From Arenibacter sp. F26102 (GTDB taxonomy: Bacteria > Bacteroidota > Bacteroidia > Flavobacteriales > Flavobacteriaceae), in the NCBI RefSeq assembly GCF_023015865.1, contig NZ_JALKBC010000007.1, positions 266,155 through 330,154 of the forward strand: DNA of 64,000 nucleotides. Direction: 5' to 3'. Below, in pieces: positions 1 to 8,218 of this stretch (positions are counted from its first letter, which is position 1; the number at the start of each line of letters is the position of its first letter). The notes under the pieces are model-generated. The model worked only from the letters and a program-made list of their open reading frames with translations, was not told where the DNA came from and ran no database searches. Position numbers and translations under genes: made by a program.

Positions 1-2
1 TT

Positions 3-1997
3 CACGTAAAAATAGAGGAGGAGAATCTAACGCCCTATAAGGCCTCAACAGAGGTATTAAGTGAGATTGGAGGGGCAATTATTGCCATAACCTTGGTTAT
101 GGTATCCGTATTTATTCCTATTTCCTTTATGACCGGTCCGGTGGGGGTGTTTTACCGACAGTTTTCGATTACCATGGCCGGGTCCATCGTAATATCAGCC
201 GTTGTAGCCCTTACCCTTACCCCGGTATTATGTGCTATAATGCTAAAGAACAATCATGGGAAGCCCAAAAGGAAATCGCCCGTTGATAAGTTTATTGCCT
301 GGTTCAATAAGGGTTTTGAACGCCTTACGGGAACCTATGTAAAACTATTGGATAAAATCGTAACCAGAAGGATCGTCACCTTTGGAATTTTGTTAGCCTT
401 TTGCGCGGGGATATTTTTTACGAACGAATCGCTGCCGGCAGGATTTATTCCCAATGAAGATCAAGGGATGATTTATGCCATTATACAGACGCCACCTGGA
501 GCCACTTTGGAAAGGACCAATGATGTTGCCCGTAAATTGCAGCAGATTTGTGAAGAAATGGATGGAGTAGAGTCTGTTTCTTCTTTGGCCGGTTATGAGA
601 TTATGACCGAAGGACGTGGGTCCAATGCCGGTACCTGTCTAATCAATTTAAAACCATGGTCCGAGCGTCATCATTCCGTACATGAGATTATGGAGGAATT
701 GGAAGAGGAAACCCAAAATCTGGGGGCCAGGATAGAATATTTTGAGCCGCCAGCGGTACCTGGTTTTGGTTCTTCGGGCGGATTTTCGATGCGTTTATTG
801 GATAAGACCAATTCCACGGATTATCATGGTTTTGGAAAGATAAATGATGATTTTATGGACGCTTTGGCCAAAAGGGAAGAATTAACAGGATTGTTCTCTT
901 TTTTCTCTGCCAACTATCCCCAATACGAACTTAAAATTAATAATAAGATTGCCATGCAAAAAGGGGTTTCTATTGGTAAGGCCATGGAAAACCTGAATAT
1001 TTTGATTGGTAGTACCTATGAACAGGGCTTTATACTATTCGGAAGGTTCTTTAAGGTCTATACTCAGTCGGCCCCTGAGTATAGGGCACTTCCATCTGAT
1101 CTGGAAAAATTGTTCGTAAAAAATGAAGAAGGGGAAATGGTACCTTATTCTGCCTTTATGACCATGGAAAAACGTTTGGGCCCCAATGAGATTACCCGCT
1201 ACAATTTGTATAATTCGGCCACAATCAATGGGCTTCCTGCACCTGGGTACACTACTGGGGACGCTATCAACGCCATAAAAGAGGTGGCTGCCCAAACCCT
1301 GCCCAGAGGGTATGACATTGCTTGGGAAGGGCTTTCGTTCGATGAGGCCAAAAGAGGAAATGAATCCCTATACATTTTTATTATTGTATTGATATTTGTG
1401 TATTTCGTGCTGGCGGCCCAGTATGAGAGCTTTCTTTTGCCTTTTGCCGTTATTCTATCGTTGCCTGTGGGTGTTTTCGGTTCATTTGCGCTACTGCGAA
1501 TGATGGGCTTGGCCAATGATGTATATGCCCAGATAGGGGTAATTATGCTTGTTGGTCTATTGGGCAAGAACGCGGTGCTTATAGTTGAGTTCGCCGTTCA
1601 AAAACATAGGCAGGGCGCCACAATTCTTGAAGCGGCCATAGAAGGCTCCCGTGCCCGGTTTAGGCCCATTTTAATGACTTCATTCGCGTTTATCGCTGGT
1701 TTGATTCCCCTGGTCGTGGCTACCGGAGCTGGAGCCATTGGAAACAGGACCATCGGTGGGTCGGCCATGGGCGGAATGCTCATAGGTACACTATTCGGGG
1801 TGTTGGTTATACCAGGACTTTATTACATTTTTGGCAGTATGGCAGAAGGAAGGAATCTGATCAAAGATGAGGCCAGTGAACCTTTTTCCGAAGAATTAAT
1901 GCGTACCAGTGAGGGAGAAAGTAGGACTAGAGCCAAACTGAGGGAGATTACGAAACTTTTGAAAAAACTAACCAAAGGAAAAGATGATGAAAAATAA
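3..1997 (+). CDS. RND efflux pump inner-membrane subunit, 5' end missing
   Basis: Proton-driven drug or solute exporter of the AcrB/MexB (HAE1) family in the inner membrane, working with a periplasmic adaptor and the outer-membrane channel encoded next. The frame is open from base 3, so the gene starts before the window; about 665 C-terminal residues are present of a family length near 1,040. The first visible residues end in GGAIIAITLVM, the conserved stretch just after transmembrane helix 4 of AcrB. They are followed by the second periplasmic porter domain and a hydrophobic C-terminal block with GLLGKNAVLIVEFA, typical of helix 11. A charged tail of about 45 residues follows the last helix. 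The stop overlaps the start of the channel gene by 14 bases, so the two are translationally coupled. Substrate cannot be read from this part. Confidence 0.93.
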   Translation, partial: HVKIEEENLTPYKASTEVLSEIGGAIIAITLVMVSVFIPISFMTGPVGVFYRQFSITMAGSIVISAVVALTLTPVLCAIMLKNNHGKPKRKSPVDKFIAWFNKGFERLTGTYVKLLDKIVTRRIVTFGILLAFCAGIFFTNESLPAGFIPNEDQGMIYAIIQTPPGATLERTNDVARKLQQICEEMDGVESVSSLAGYEIMTEGRGSNAGTCLINLKPWSERHHSVHEIMEELEEETQNLGARIEYFEPPAVPGFGSSGGFSMRLLDKTNSTDYHGFGKINDDFMDALAKREELTGLFSFFSANYPQYELKINNKIAMQKGVSIGKAMENLNILIGSTYEQGFILFGRFFKVYTQSAPEYRALPSDLEKLFVKNEEGEMVPYSAFMTMEKRLGPNEITRYNLYNSATINGLPAPGYTTGDAINAIKEVAAQTLPRGYDIAWEGLSFDEAKRGNESLYIFIIVLIFVYFVLAAQYESFLLPFAVILSLPVGVFGSFALLRMMGLANDVYAQIGVIMLVGLLGKNAVLIVEFAVQKHRQGATILEAAIEGSRARFRPILMTSFAFIAGLIPLVVATGAGAIGNRTIGGSAMGGMLIGTLFGVLVIPGLYYIFGSMAEGRNLIKDEASEPFSEELMRTSEGESRTRAKLREITKLLKKLTKGKDDEK

Positions 1998-3441
1998 GAG
2001 AATGTTAACCATTAAAAGGATCAGGTTGTATGGGTTGGCTTTAATTGCTGTTGTAGCCGTATATTCCTGTGTTCCTTCAAAAACGCTGTTGGAAGAAAAT
2101 TCAGATGTGCCGGAGAGGTATCAAAATCAATTGGAAGATAGTTTGAACAGTGCTAGTATCCAATGGAAGGATTTTTTTTCGGATCCCCATCTAAGCGCGC
2201 TGATAGATACAGCCTTGATTAAAAATCAGGAGTTGAATATAATGCTTCAACAGGTGGAGATGGCCAAAAATGAGATCAGGACCAGAAAAGGGGAATATCT
2301 GCCCTCTGTGAATATTCAGGCTGGAGCGGAAGTTGAAAAAGTGGGCGCTTATACCAGGAATGGTGCAGTGGAGGAGCATCTTGAAATTCGAGAGGGGGAG
2401 GAGTTCCCGGAACCTCTATCCAATTTTATGGTAGGAGCTTACGCTTCTTGGGAGGTGGATGTTTGGAAAAAGCTGCGAAACTCCAAAAAGGCTGCTGTTT
2501 TCGAATATCTTTCCTCTATTGAGGGCAAGAATTTTATGGTGACCAATCTGGTTTCCGAATTAGCCGCATCTTATTATGAATTGGTGGCTTTGGACAGTCG
2601 ATTGGCTATTATTGAACAGAATCTTGCCATTCAAACAAATGCCCTTGCCATGGTAAAGCTTCAAAAAACAGCAGCAAGGGCAACGGAGTTGGCGGTGCGT
2701 AGATTTGAGGCGGAGGTACTCAAGAACAAGAGTCAAAAATACGAGATACAACAGCAGGTCGTAGAGACTGAGAATAAGATTAATTTTCTGATCGGGAGAT
2801 CACCGCAACATATCGTAAGGGATTCTAATGGTTTTATTGAATGGACCGTGGGTGAGGTAATGGCAGGGATGCCCTACCAACTACTTCAAAACCGGCCAGA
2901 TATTAGACAGGCTGAATATGAACTGGCGGCGGCCAAGTTGGATGTTAAAGTGGCCAAGGCCAATTTCTATCCTTCCCTAGGGATAAAGGCAGGGGTTGGT
3001 TTGGAGGCTTTTAAGCCAAAGTTTTTGACTTCTACGCCCCAGTCCTTATTGTATAATGTAGTTGGGGATGTAGTGGCCCCGTTCATCAATAGAAATGCAA
3101 TTAAGGCTGCGTATGCCAATGCCAACGCTAGGCAAATACAGTCGGTATATGAGTATGAGAAGGCTATATTGAATGCCTATATGGAAGTAGTAAATCAATT
3201 GTCCAATATTGATAATCTTAACAGAAGTTATGAATTAAAAGTAGGGCAGGTTCAAGCACTTACGGAGTCTATCGATATTTCCATTCGACTTTTTCAATCG
3301 GCCAGGGCAGATTATATGGAAGTACTTCTGACCCAACGTGATGCCCTCGAATCCAGTGAGGAACTTGTAGAGACCAAAAAGGACCAAATGTTGGCCAAGG
3401 TAGGTGTGTACAGGGCCTTAGGAGGAGGATGGGATAGATAA
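1984..3441 (+). CDS. Outer-membrane efflux channel lipoprotein (OprM/NodT type)
   Basis: TolC-like outer-membrane factor that completes the tripartite efflux system begun by the overlapping RND gene. 485 residues, the normal length for OprM-type proteins. The N-terminus has a hydrophobic signal and a lipobox-like AVYSC near residue 29, so it is probably a lipoprotein. Two repeated helical halves are visible: an early block with IDTALIKNQELNIMLQQVE and a late one with LLQNRPDIRQAEYELAAA, the latter being the conserved RPDI motif of outer-membrane factors. It is the last gene of its operon: a strong hairpin with a T-run lies 36 bases after the stop. Confidence 0.93.
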   Translation: MMKNKRMLTIKRIRLYGLALIAVVAVYSCVPSKTLLEENSDVPERYQNQLEDSLNSASIQWKDFFSDPHLSALIDTALIKNQELNIMLQQVEMAKNEIRTRKGEYLPSVNIQAGAEVEKVGAYTRNGAVEEHLEIREGEEFPEPLSNFMVGAYASWEVDVWKKLRNSKKAAVFEYLSSIEGKNFMVTNLVSELAASYYELVALDSRLAIIEQNLAIQTNALAMVKLQKTAARATELAVRRFEAEVLKNKSQKYEIQQQVVETENKINFLIGRSPQHIVRDSNGFIEWTVGEVMAGMPYQLLQNRPDIRQAEYELAAAKLDVKVAKANFYPSLGIKAGVGLEAFKPKFLTSTPQSLLYNVVGDVVAPFINRNAIKAAYANANARQIQSVYEYEKAILNAYMEVVNQLSNIDNLNRSYELKVGQVQALTESIDISIRLFQSARADYMEVLLTQRDALESSEELVETKKDQMLAKVGVYRALGGGWDR

Positions 3442-3476
3442 AGTTTATCCAAGGGTTGCCAATAACTTTGAAGGAA

Positions 3477-3510
3477 AGCCATTTTACATTCATGTAGAAT
3501 GGCTTTTCCT
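3477..3510 (+). terminator. Rho-independent terminator of the efflux operon
   Basis: Arms AGCCATTTTACAT and ATGTAGAATGGCT pair over 13 positions with one G-U pair and a two-base loop, followed by TTTTCC. It begins 36 bases after the channel gene stop. Confidence 0.75.
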
Positions 3511-3512
3511 AT

Positions 3513-3576
3513 TTTGAGGCTGATAAGACTTTTGGATTAATTCCAAAATGAAGGGGCGCCTCAAATTTATTTGAGG
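3513..3576 (+). promoter_or_regulatory. Competing inverted repeats upstream of the sulfatase
   Basis: TTTGAGGC (3513-3520) can pair with GCCTCAAA (3558-3565), enclosing a second inverted repeat, TTTTGGA/TCCAAAA. The same CCTCAAAT (3559-3566) can instead pair with ATTTGAGG (3569-3576), making a perfect 18-base palindrome. The two pairings exclude each other. The right arm supplies the TTTG of the candidate promoter below, so the palindrome could be an operator. If transcription reads through from upstream, the RNA could switch between folds. The role is inferred. Confidence 0.45.
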
Positions 3577-3601
3577 ATTATCCATAAACCTTATATATTT
3601 A
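3570..3601 (+). promoter_or_regulatory. Candidate Bacteroidota promoter for the sulfatase
   Basis: TTTG at 3570-3573 and TATATTTA at 3594-3601 are separated by 20 bases, close to the TTTG-N19/20-TAnnTTTG pattern of the phylum's housekeeping sigma factor (last base of the -7 box differs). The coding start at 3644 lies about 40 bases downstream. Confidence 0.45.
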
Positions 3602-3643
3602 TTGTTTCCTATATTAGGTACCTTATTTAAACCATTCAACTAT

Positions 3644-5254
3644 ATGAAAGCATTACCATTATTTTCCCTATTTACACTTTGCCTTTTGTTGTTGCACAGC
3701 TGTGCAGAGAAAGAAGACAAGAAGCCACAGAAACCCAACATCCTTTTCATCATGTCCGATGACCATGCCTATCAGGCCATAAGTTCATATAGTGACCACT
3801 TAATCCAGACCCCAAATATTGATCGTTTGGCCAAGGAGGGAATTCTGTTCAGAAATGCCAGTGTTACCAATTCGATCTGTGCACCGTCCAGGGCTACCAT
3901 TCTAACAGGGAAGCATACCCACATTAACGGAAAAATTGATAATCATAATCCCTTTGATACCACCCAGGTCACCTTTCCGCAGCTTTTTCAGAAAGCGGGT
4001 TACCAAACGGCCATGTTCGGGAAGCTGCATTTTGGAAACAATCCGAAAGGAGTGGACGAATTCATGATTTTGCCAGGTCAGGGACATTATATTAATCCGG
4101 ATTTTATCACCCAAAAAGGAGATACTACCATTACGGGATATGTAACCGATATTATAACTGAAATGAGTCTTAATTGGTTGGACAAAAAACGGGACCCCAA
4201 TAAGCCTTTTCTTTTAATGTATCTGCATAAAGCACCCCATAGACCTTGGTGGCCAAGATCCGATAAGTTTAAGGAGTACACCCAAAAAACATTTCCCTTG
4301 CCGGAGACCCTTTTCGACGATTATAAGAATAGGGGCTCTGCGGCCAAAACTGCCGAAATGAATCTTTTGTACCACATGGAGTATAGCCATGATAGCAAGA
4401 TTTGGCCCGAAACCATAGAGACCATGGGAAATGTCGTTCCTGTAGTTCAAAATACACAGGCCAATATTTATAACGAATTTAATCGCGCAAACGAAGAACA
4501 AAAGAAAGAATATAAGCCAATTATCGATGCCATAAATCAGGATTTTATGGAGAAGTGGCCTTCCATGACCGACGAGGAAAAAATGACTTGGAAATACCAA
4601 CGGTATATGCAGGATTATTTGGGCAGTATTTCTTCGGTGGATGATAATGTAGGAAGAGTGTTGGATTATTTGGATGACAACGGCCTGGCCGAAAATACCA
4701 TAGTAGTCTATACTTCTGACCAAGGGTTTTATTTAGGTGAGCACGGTTGGTTCGACAAGCGTTTTATATATGACGAATCGTTTAAAACACCATTGTTGAT
4801 CCGTTGGCCCAATGAAATTAAACCTGGAACCACTGAGGAAGAGATGGTACAGAACCTCGATTTTGCCCAGACGTTTTTGGAGGCGGCACAAATAGAGGCG
4901 CCTGCTGATATGCAAGGAGAAAGTTTAATGCCATTGTTAAAGGGGCAAAGCGACCAATGGAACAGGGAGGCGGTTTATTACCACTATTATGAGTATCCCA
5001 GTGTGCATATGGTAAAACGTCATTATGGTATAGTTACCAAGGAGTACAAATTGGCACATTTTTATTATGACGTGGATGAATGGGAATTGTATGACCGTAA
5101 AAAAGATCCCAAGGAGTTGAACAATGTCTATGATGATCCAGACTATGCTGAGATCCTCAAAGAACTTAAGGATAAACTGGCCCAATTACGGACAAAATAT
5201 AAGGATTCCAAAGAACTGGATGATAAGTATATTGAACAATCCAAAAAGTACTAA
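3644..5254 (+). CDS. Sulfatase lipoprotein (type I, formylglycine-dependent)
   Basis: Hydrolyses a sulfate ester, probably on a sulfated glycan, using a formylglycine made from the cysteine of the signature. The ATG at 3644 is preferred over an upstream TTG at 3602 because it starts directly at a lipoprotein signal ending in LLLHSC (Cys20). The metal-site motif PNILFIMSDDHA follows near residue 31. The maturation signature C-A-P-S-R is at residues 79-83, followed by ATILTGKH. Later landmarks are HKAPHRPWWPR, YTSDQGFYLGEHGWFDKR and the C-terminal WELYDRKKDPKELNN, all usual for S1-family sulfatases of about 500 residues. It needs an anaerobic or FGE-type maturase, which is not in the window. 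It stands alone between an efflux operon and convergent hydroxylase genes. The exact S1 subfamily and substrate are not determined. Confidence 0.93.
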   Translation: MKALPLFSLFTLCLLLLHSCAEKEDKKPQKPNILFIMSDDHAYQAISSYSDHLIQTPNIDRLAKEGILFRNASVTNSICAPSRATILTGKHTHINGKIDNHNPFDTTQVTFPQLFQKAGYQTAMFGKLHFGNNPKGVDEFMILPGQGHYINPDFITQKGDTTITGYVTDIITEMSLNWLDKKRDPNKPFLLMYLHKAPHRPWWPRSDKFKEYTQKTFPLPETLFDDYKNRGSAAKTAEMNLLYHMEYSHDSKIWPETIETMGNVVPVVQNTQANIYNEFNRANEEQKKEYKPIIDAINQDFMEKWPSMTDEEKMTWKYQRYMQDYLGSISSVDDNVGRVLDYLDDNGLAENTIVVYTSDQGFYLGEHGWFDKRFIYDESFKTPLLIRWPNEIKPGTTEEEMVQNLDFAQTFLEAAQIEAPADMQGESLMPLLKGQSDQWNREAVYYHYYEYPSVHMVKRHYGIVTKEYKLAHFYYDVDEWELYDRKKDPKELNNVYDDPDYAEILKELKDKLAQLRTKYKDSKELDDKYIEQSKKY

Positions 5255-5281
5255 AGGATTCTATTAAATTAAATAGGTATT

Positions 5282-5315
5282 AAAAAATAGCGGGCATAAT
5301 GCACGCTATTTTTTT
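5282..5315. terminator. Bidirectional terminator between convergent genes
   Basis: AATAGCGGGC and GCACGCTATT pair with one mismatch around the loop ATAAT; A-run on the left and T-run on the right, so it can serve both the sulfatase (plus) and the hydroxylase operon (minus). Confidence 0.7.
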
Positions 5316-5370
5316 GGGATGGGTTTAATATATATAATTTCTGCTTTGCTTTAACATTGCATTGATAGTC

Positions 5371-7593
5371 TCAACTATCCGATATCTTCTCAGGTGTAAT
5401 CGGCAGATCAAACACACGTTTGCCGCAAGCCTTGTAGATAGCATTGGCAATTGCAGCTGCAGTTGGTGGCATTGAGACTTCCCCAACGCCATATGCAGCT
5501 TCGTTGGGACGGTTGATTATGGCTACCTCCACTAAGGGTATTTCCGAAAATCGTAAAATGGGGTATTTTAAATAGTCTGTGCCAGTGATTTCATTTGTAT
5601 TGAAAGTCACCTGCTCTTTTAGGGTCCAGCTGGCCGCCTGGATCATACCTCCTTCAATTTGATTCGTAATCCCATCCATATTGATTACTTCACCCACATC
5701 TACTGCTGCCCACATTTTAATAAGCTCAATATTGCCGGTGACCTTATCTACGGCAACTTTGGCAGCCATGGCTATATAGGCGTCCGTATTCTTGTACCTC
5801 ATAAAGGCATAGCCAACACCTTGATCAACGGCTATATTTTGGGAAGCGGTAAGTTCTTTCACCTTGTGGATAACCGCAATAGCTCTTCCGTCCTCCAGAT
5901 GCCTTAGACGAAAATCGAGCGGGTTTTGTCCCGCCTTTTCTGCAAGGCTATCCATAAGAGATTCTACGGCAAAGATATTGGTGAAAGATCCCAAGCTGCG
6001 CAACGAGGATACTCGGAAGGGTCCTTCGTAGTAGTGGGCATTCAGCTTCATATTGGGGATTTTGTAATACGGATCGGCGTTTCTATGGCCTCCTCCCAAG
6101 TACCCTCTCGACTTCATTGTGAACGGAGTTTCCAAATACCGCGCTGCCAATACCGTCCCGGCATCCTTATTGGGGCGTGTGCTGTGCGAGTCCGTCCACA
6201 CCTCGGCCTTCCAAGAATTTATTTTATTGTTTTCATCCAAGCTAGCTTCCAATTCTACGATCATAGCTGGGCCATAGGGGTCCCATGAATGTTCATCATG
6301 TCTGGACCATTGCACCCGAATATGGGTATTGGGGTATTCCAAAGCCAAAAGGGCGGCATCGGTTGCGGCATCATCAGCCGTGCTATGACCAAAACAACCT
6401 GCCCCAGGAACAGCTGTAATATGTATTTTTTCGGCCTCCATATACAACATGGTCGCCAAGGCTTCCCTCAAAGGATATATCCCCTGACTATGGGACCAGA
6501 TGTGCAATACTTCCCCATCAAACATGGCCAATCCACAAGCCGGGCCTAAAGAAGCATGCTTTATATAGGGTTTTGTATATTTCGCCTTAATGGTTTCCAC
6601 TCCTTTAATAGCAGCCTCCACATTACCTTCATTTCTTACAGTTTCAGGATTATTGGCAATCTCTTTGATGTGCGTAAACAGATTTTCTTTTTCGGGAAAG
6701 GGTACCGAAGTGGTCCATTCAGAGTGGTTTTTAAGGTATTGTTCCGCTTTTATGGCTTGATGTTCCCTTTCAGTAATTACCCCCACAAAACTTCCTTTCA
6801 CCACCGTTTTAATAACGCCAGGTACTTCTGCCATTAAGCCGTTCTCATCAAGAGTAAGCAGTTTTGACTCATACCCAGGTGGCCTTACCACCCTGGCATG
6901 CACCATACCGGGAAAGCGCAGATTTTGAATATAGCCCGCCTGTCCCCGAACCATTTCTCCTATATCCGTTCTTGGAACAGATTTTCCAACATAGCGGTGT
7001 TCTGCTTTGTTTTTAATGGGTACCGGAATGCTAACTTCCCTGTCTATTTGTTCACCTTCGAGGATTTCAGCAAAAGTGAGAGATTTGTTGCCCAGTTTCG
7101 ACTTAACAATGCCATTGAATAGTAGCAGGTCGTTAATGGGAGTATTTAGTTTTTTACTTGCCAATAACAGTAATTCCTGTCTTGCTTTGGCTGCGGCATA
7201 ACGCACGGACATTGCGCTATTTTGAATTGAAGCACTGGCGCCGGTATAGCCTTCATTTGGAGTAAGCCCGGTTTCTGCCAGATGTACTTGAATTTTGTCC
7301 AAATCCATATCCAATTCTTCTGCGGCAACTTGTTGGATGGCGGTGCGTATTCCCTGTCCCAATTCGACCTTTCCTGATAATACCCGAATGTTGCCGTCTT
7401 CCAATATTTCGATCCAGGCGTTAACGGTTTTGGCACGTCCTATACTGCCCGGAAGTTTTCCGTCATAAGTTATACGGGAAGCTATAGTAGGGTCTTCCGC
7501 ACCTATGCAAGCCCCCAGAAGTGAGAACCCTACACTGATATAACCAATGTTCTTGAGGAATTTTCTTCTAGATTGAAATGGTATTGCGATCAT
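5371..7593 (-). CDS. Exported molybdopterin hydroxylase subunit, nicotinate dehydrogenase B-like
   Basis: Catalytic molybdopterin-binding subunit of a xanthine oxidase-family dehydrogenase, which hydroxylates a heterocycle or oxidises an aldehyde with water as oxygen donor. The N-terminus carries a twin-arginine signal (SRRKFLKN, residues 8-15), so the folded cofactor-loaded protein is exported. 740 residues as one chain. Landmarks are ILSGKVELGQGIRTAIQQ and GAGCFGHSTADDAATDAALLA; the latter matches the NicB-like branch, where the other pair's protein has GGGFGRR. GVGEVSMPPTAAAIANAI near the C-terminus contains the conserved catalytic glutamate. The cytochrome c domains fused to several NicB proteins are absent, so the electron acceptor is unknown. 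It follows its 2Fe-2S partner by 14 bases. The substrate cannot be named from sequence. Confidence 0.88.
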   Translation of the reverse strand: MIAIPFQSRRKFLKNIGYISVGFSLLGACIGAEDPTIASRITYDGKLPGSIGRAKTVNAWIEILEDGNIRVLSGKVELGQGIRTAIQQVAAEELDMDLDKIQVHLAETGLTPNEGYTGASASIQNSAMSVRYAAAKARQELLLLASKKLNTPINDLLLFNGIVKSKLGNKSLTFAEILEGEQIDREVSIPVPIKNKAEHRYVGKSVPRTDIGEMVRGQAGYIQNLRFPGMVHARVVRPPGYESKLLTLDENGLMAEVPGVIKTVVKGSFVGVITEREHQAIKAEQYLKNHSEWTTSVPFPEKENLFTHIKEIANNPETVRNEGNVEAAIKGVETIKAKYTKPYIKHASLGPACGLAMFDGEVLHIWSHSQGIYPLREALATMLYMEAEKIHITAVPGAGCFGHSTADDAATDAALLALEYPNTHIRVQWSRHDEHSWDPYGPAMIVELEASLDENNKINSWKAEVWTDSHSTRPNKDAGTVLAARYLETPFTMKSRGYLGGGHRNADPYYKIPNMKLNAHYYEGPFRVSSLRSLGSFTNIFAVESLMDSLAEKAGQNPLDFRLRHLEDGRAIAVIHKVKELTASQNIAVDQGVGYAFMRYKNTDAYIAMAAKVAVDKVTGNIELIKMWAAVDVGEVINMDGITNQIEGGMIQAASWTLKEQVTFNTNEITGTDYLKYPILRFSEIPLVEVAIINRPNEAAYGVGEVSMPPTAAAIANAIYKACGKRVFDLPITPEKISDS

Positions 7594-7607
7594 GGTGTGA
7601 GTATGGT

Positions 7608-8078
7608 TTAGAGGCTTTTGGCCGCGATTTTAACAGCCTTGATTATTCTAGTATGGCTACCACAACGGCATAGGTTGCCTTCAAGCGCATTTCTGATTTC
7701 CAGGTCATCCGGACTAGGGTTTTTATTCAATAGGCTAATAGTGGTCATCACCATCCCATTGAGGCAATAACCGCACTGGGCAGCTTGCTCCTTTACAAAT
7801 GCTTGCTGAACGGCATGGAGTTTTCCATTATCACTTACAAGACCTTCCAAGGTGGTTATTTCAGATTCGTCAACGGACGATACCGGTAGCATACAGCTGG
7901 TAGTTGCACTACCATTTACCAACACCATACAGCTCCCGCATTGCGAAAGTCCACACCCATACGTAGGACCGTTGAGTTCCAGATAATCCCTTAAGACATA
8001 AAGTAAGGGAGTATCGGCTTCTGTTTCGACCCTTTTTTGGGAACCATTGATGTTGAGGTGGTAGGTTGGCATGATCAT
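7608..8078 (-). CDS. 2Fe-2S subunit of molybdenum hydroxylase, pair 1
   Basis: Small electron-transfer subunit carrying two 2Fe-2S clusters, partner of the molybdopterin subunit 14 bases downstream. 156 residues, normal for IorA/NicA-type proteins. The plant-ferredoxin-like cluster is in YGCGLSQCGSCMVLVNG, with a fourth cysteine in TTSCMLP; the second cluster is in QCGYCLNGMVM and LCRCGSHTRI. No signal peptide is present, so it is presumably exported by riding with the Tat-targeted partner. Translation may start at Met1 or Met3 (MIMPTYH). Confidence 0.92.
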   Translation of the reverse strand: MIMPTYHLNINGSQKRVETEADTPLLYVLRDYLELNGPTYGCGLSQCGSCMVLVNGSATTSCMLPVSSVDESEITTLEGLVSDNGKLHAVQQAFVKEQAAQCGYCLNGMVMTTISLLNKNPSPDDLEIRNALEGNLCRCGSHTRIIKAVKIAAKSL

Positions 8079-8156
8079 AAGTTAAGCTTCTAAGATAATG
8101 AAATGCTTTTCCAAAACAAATGAATCGTTAATTCATAGGTGAAGCCGATCAATGAG

Positions 8157-8174
8157 TTAAAAATGGATTTTTAA
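8157..8174. other. AT-only palindrome between the two hydroxylase pairs
   Basis: TTAAAAAT-GG-ATTTTTAA is a perfect 8-base-arm inverted repeat in the 140-base gap separating the pairs. It lacks the GC stem of a terminator and may be a weak terminator, an operator or chance. Confidence 0.25.
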
Positions 8175-8218
8175 GAATGTGTATAGTGGCTTTTGTTAGG
8201 TCTTATAATTTCAATTAA

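Noticed and set aside
4214..4723. A 169-codon minus-strand open frame
   Set aside because: It lies wholly inside the sulfatase gene on the opposite strand, with a protein composition rich in Ile/Phe/His and no motif; a shadow of the real frame.
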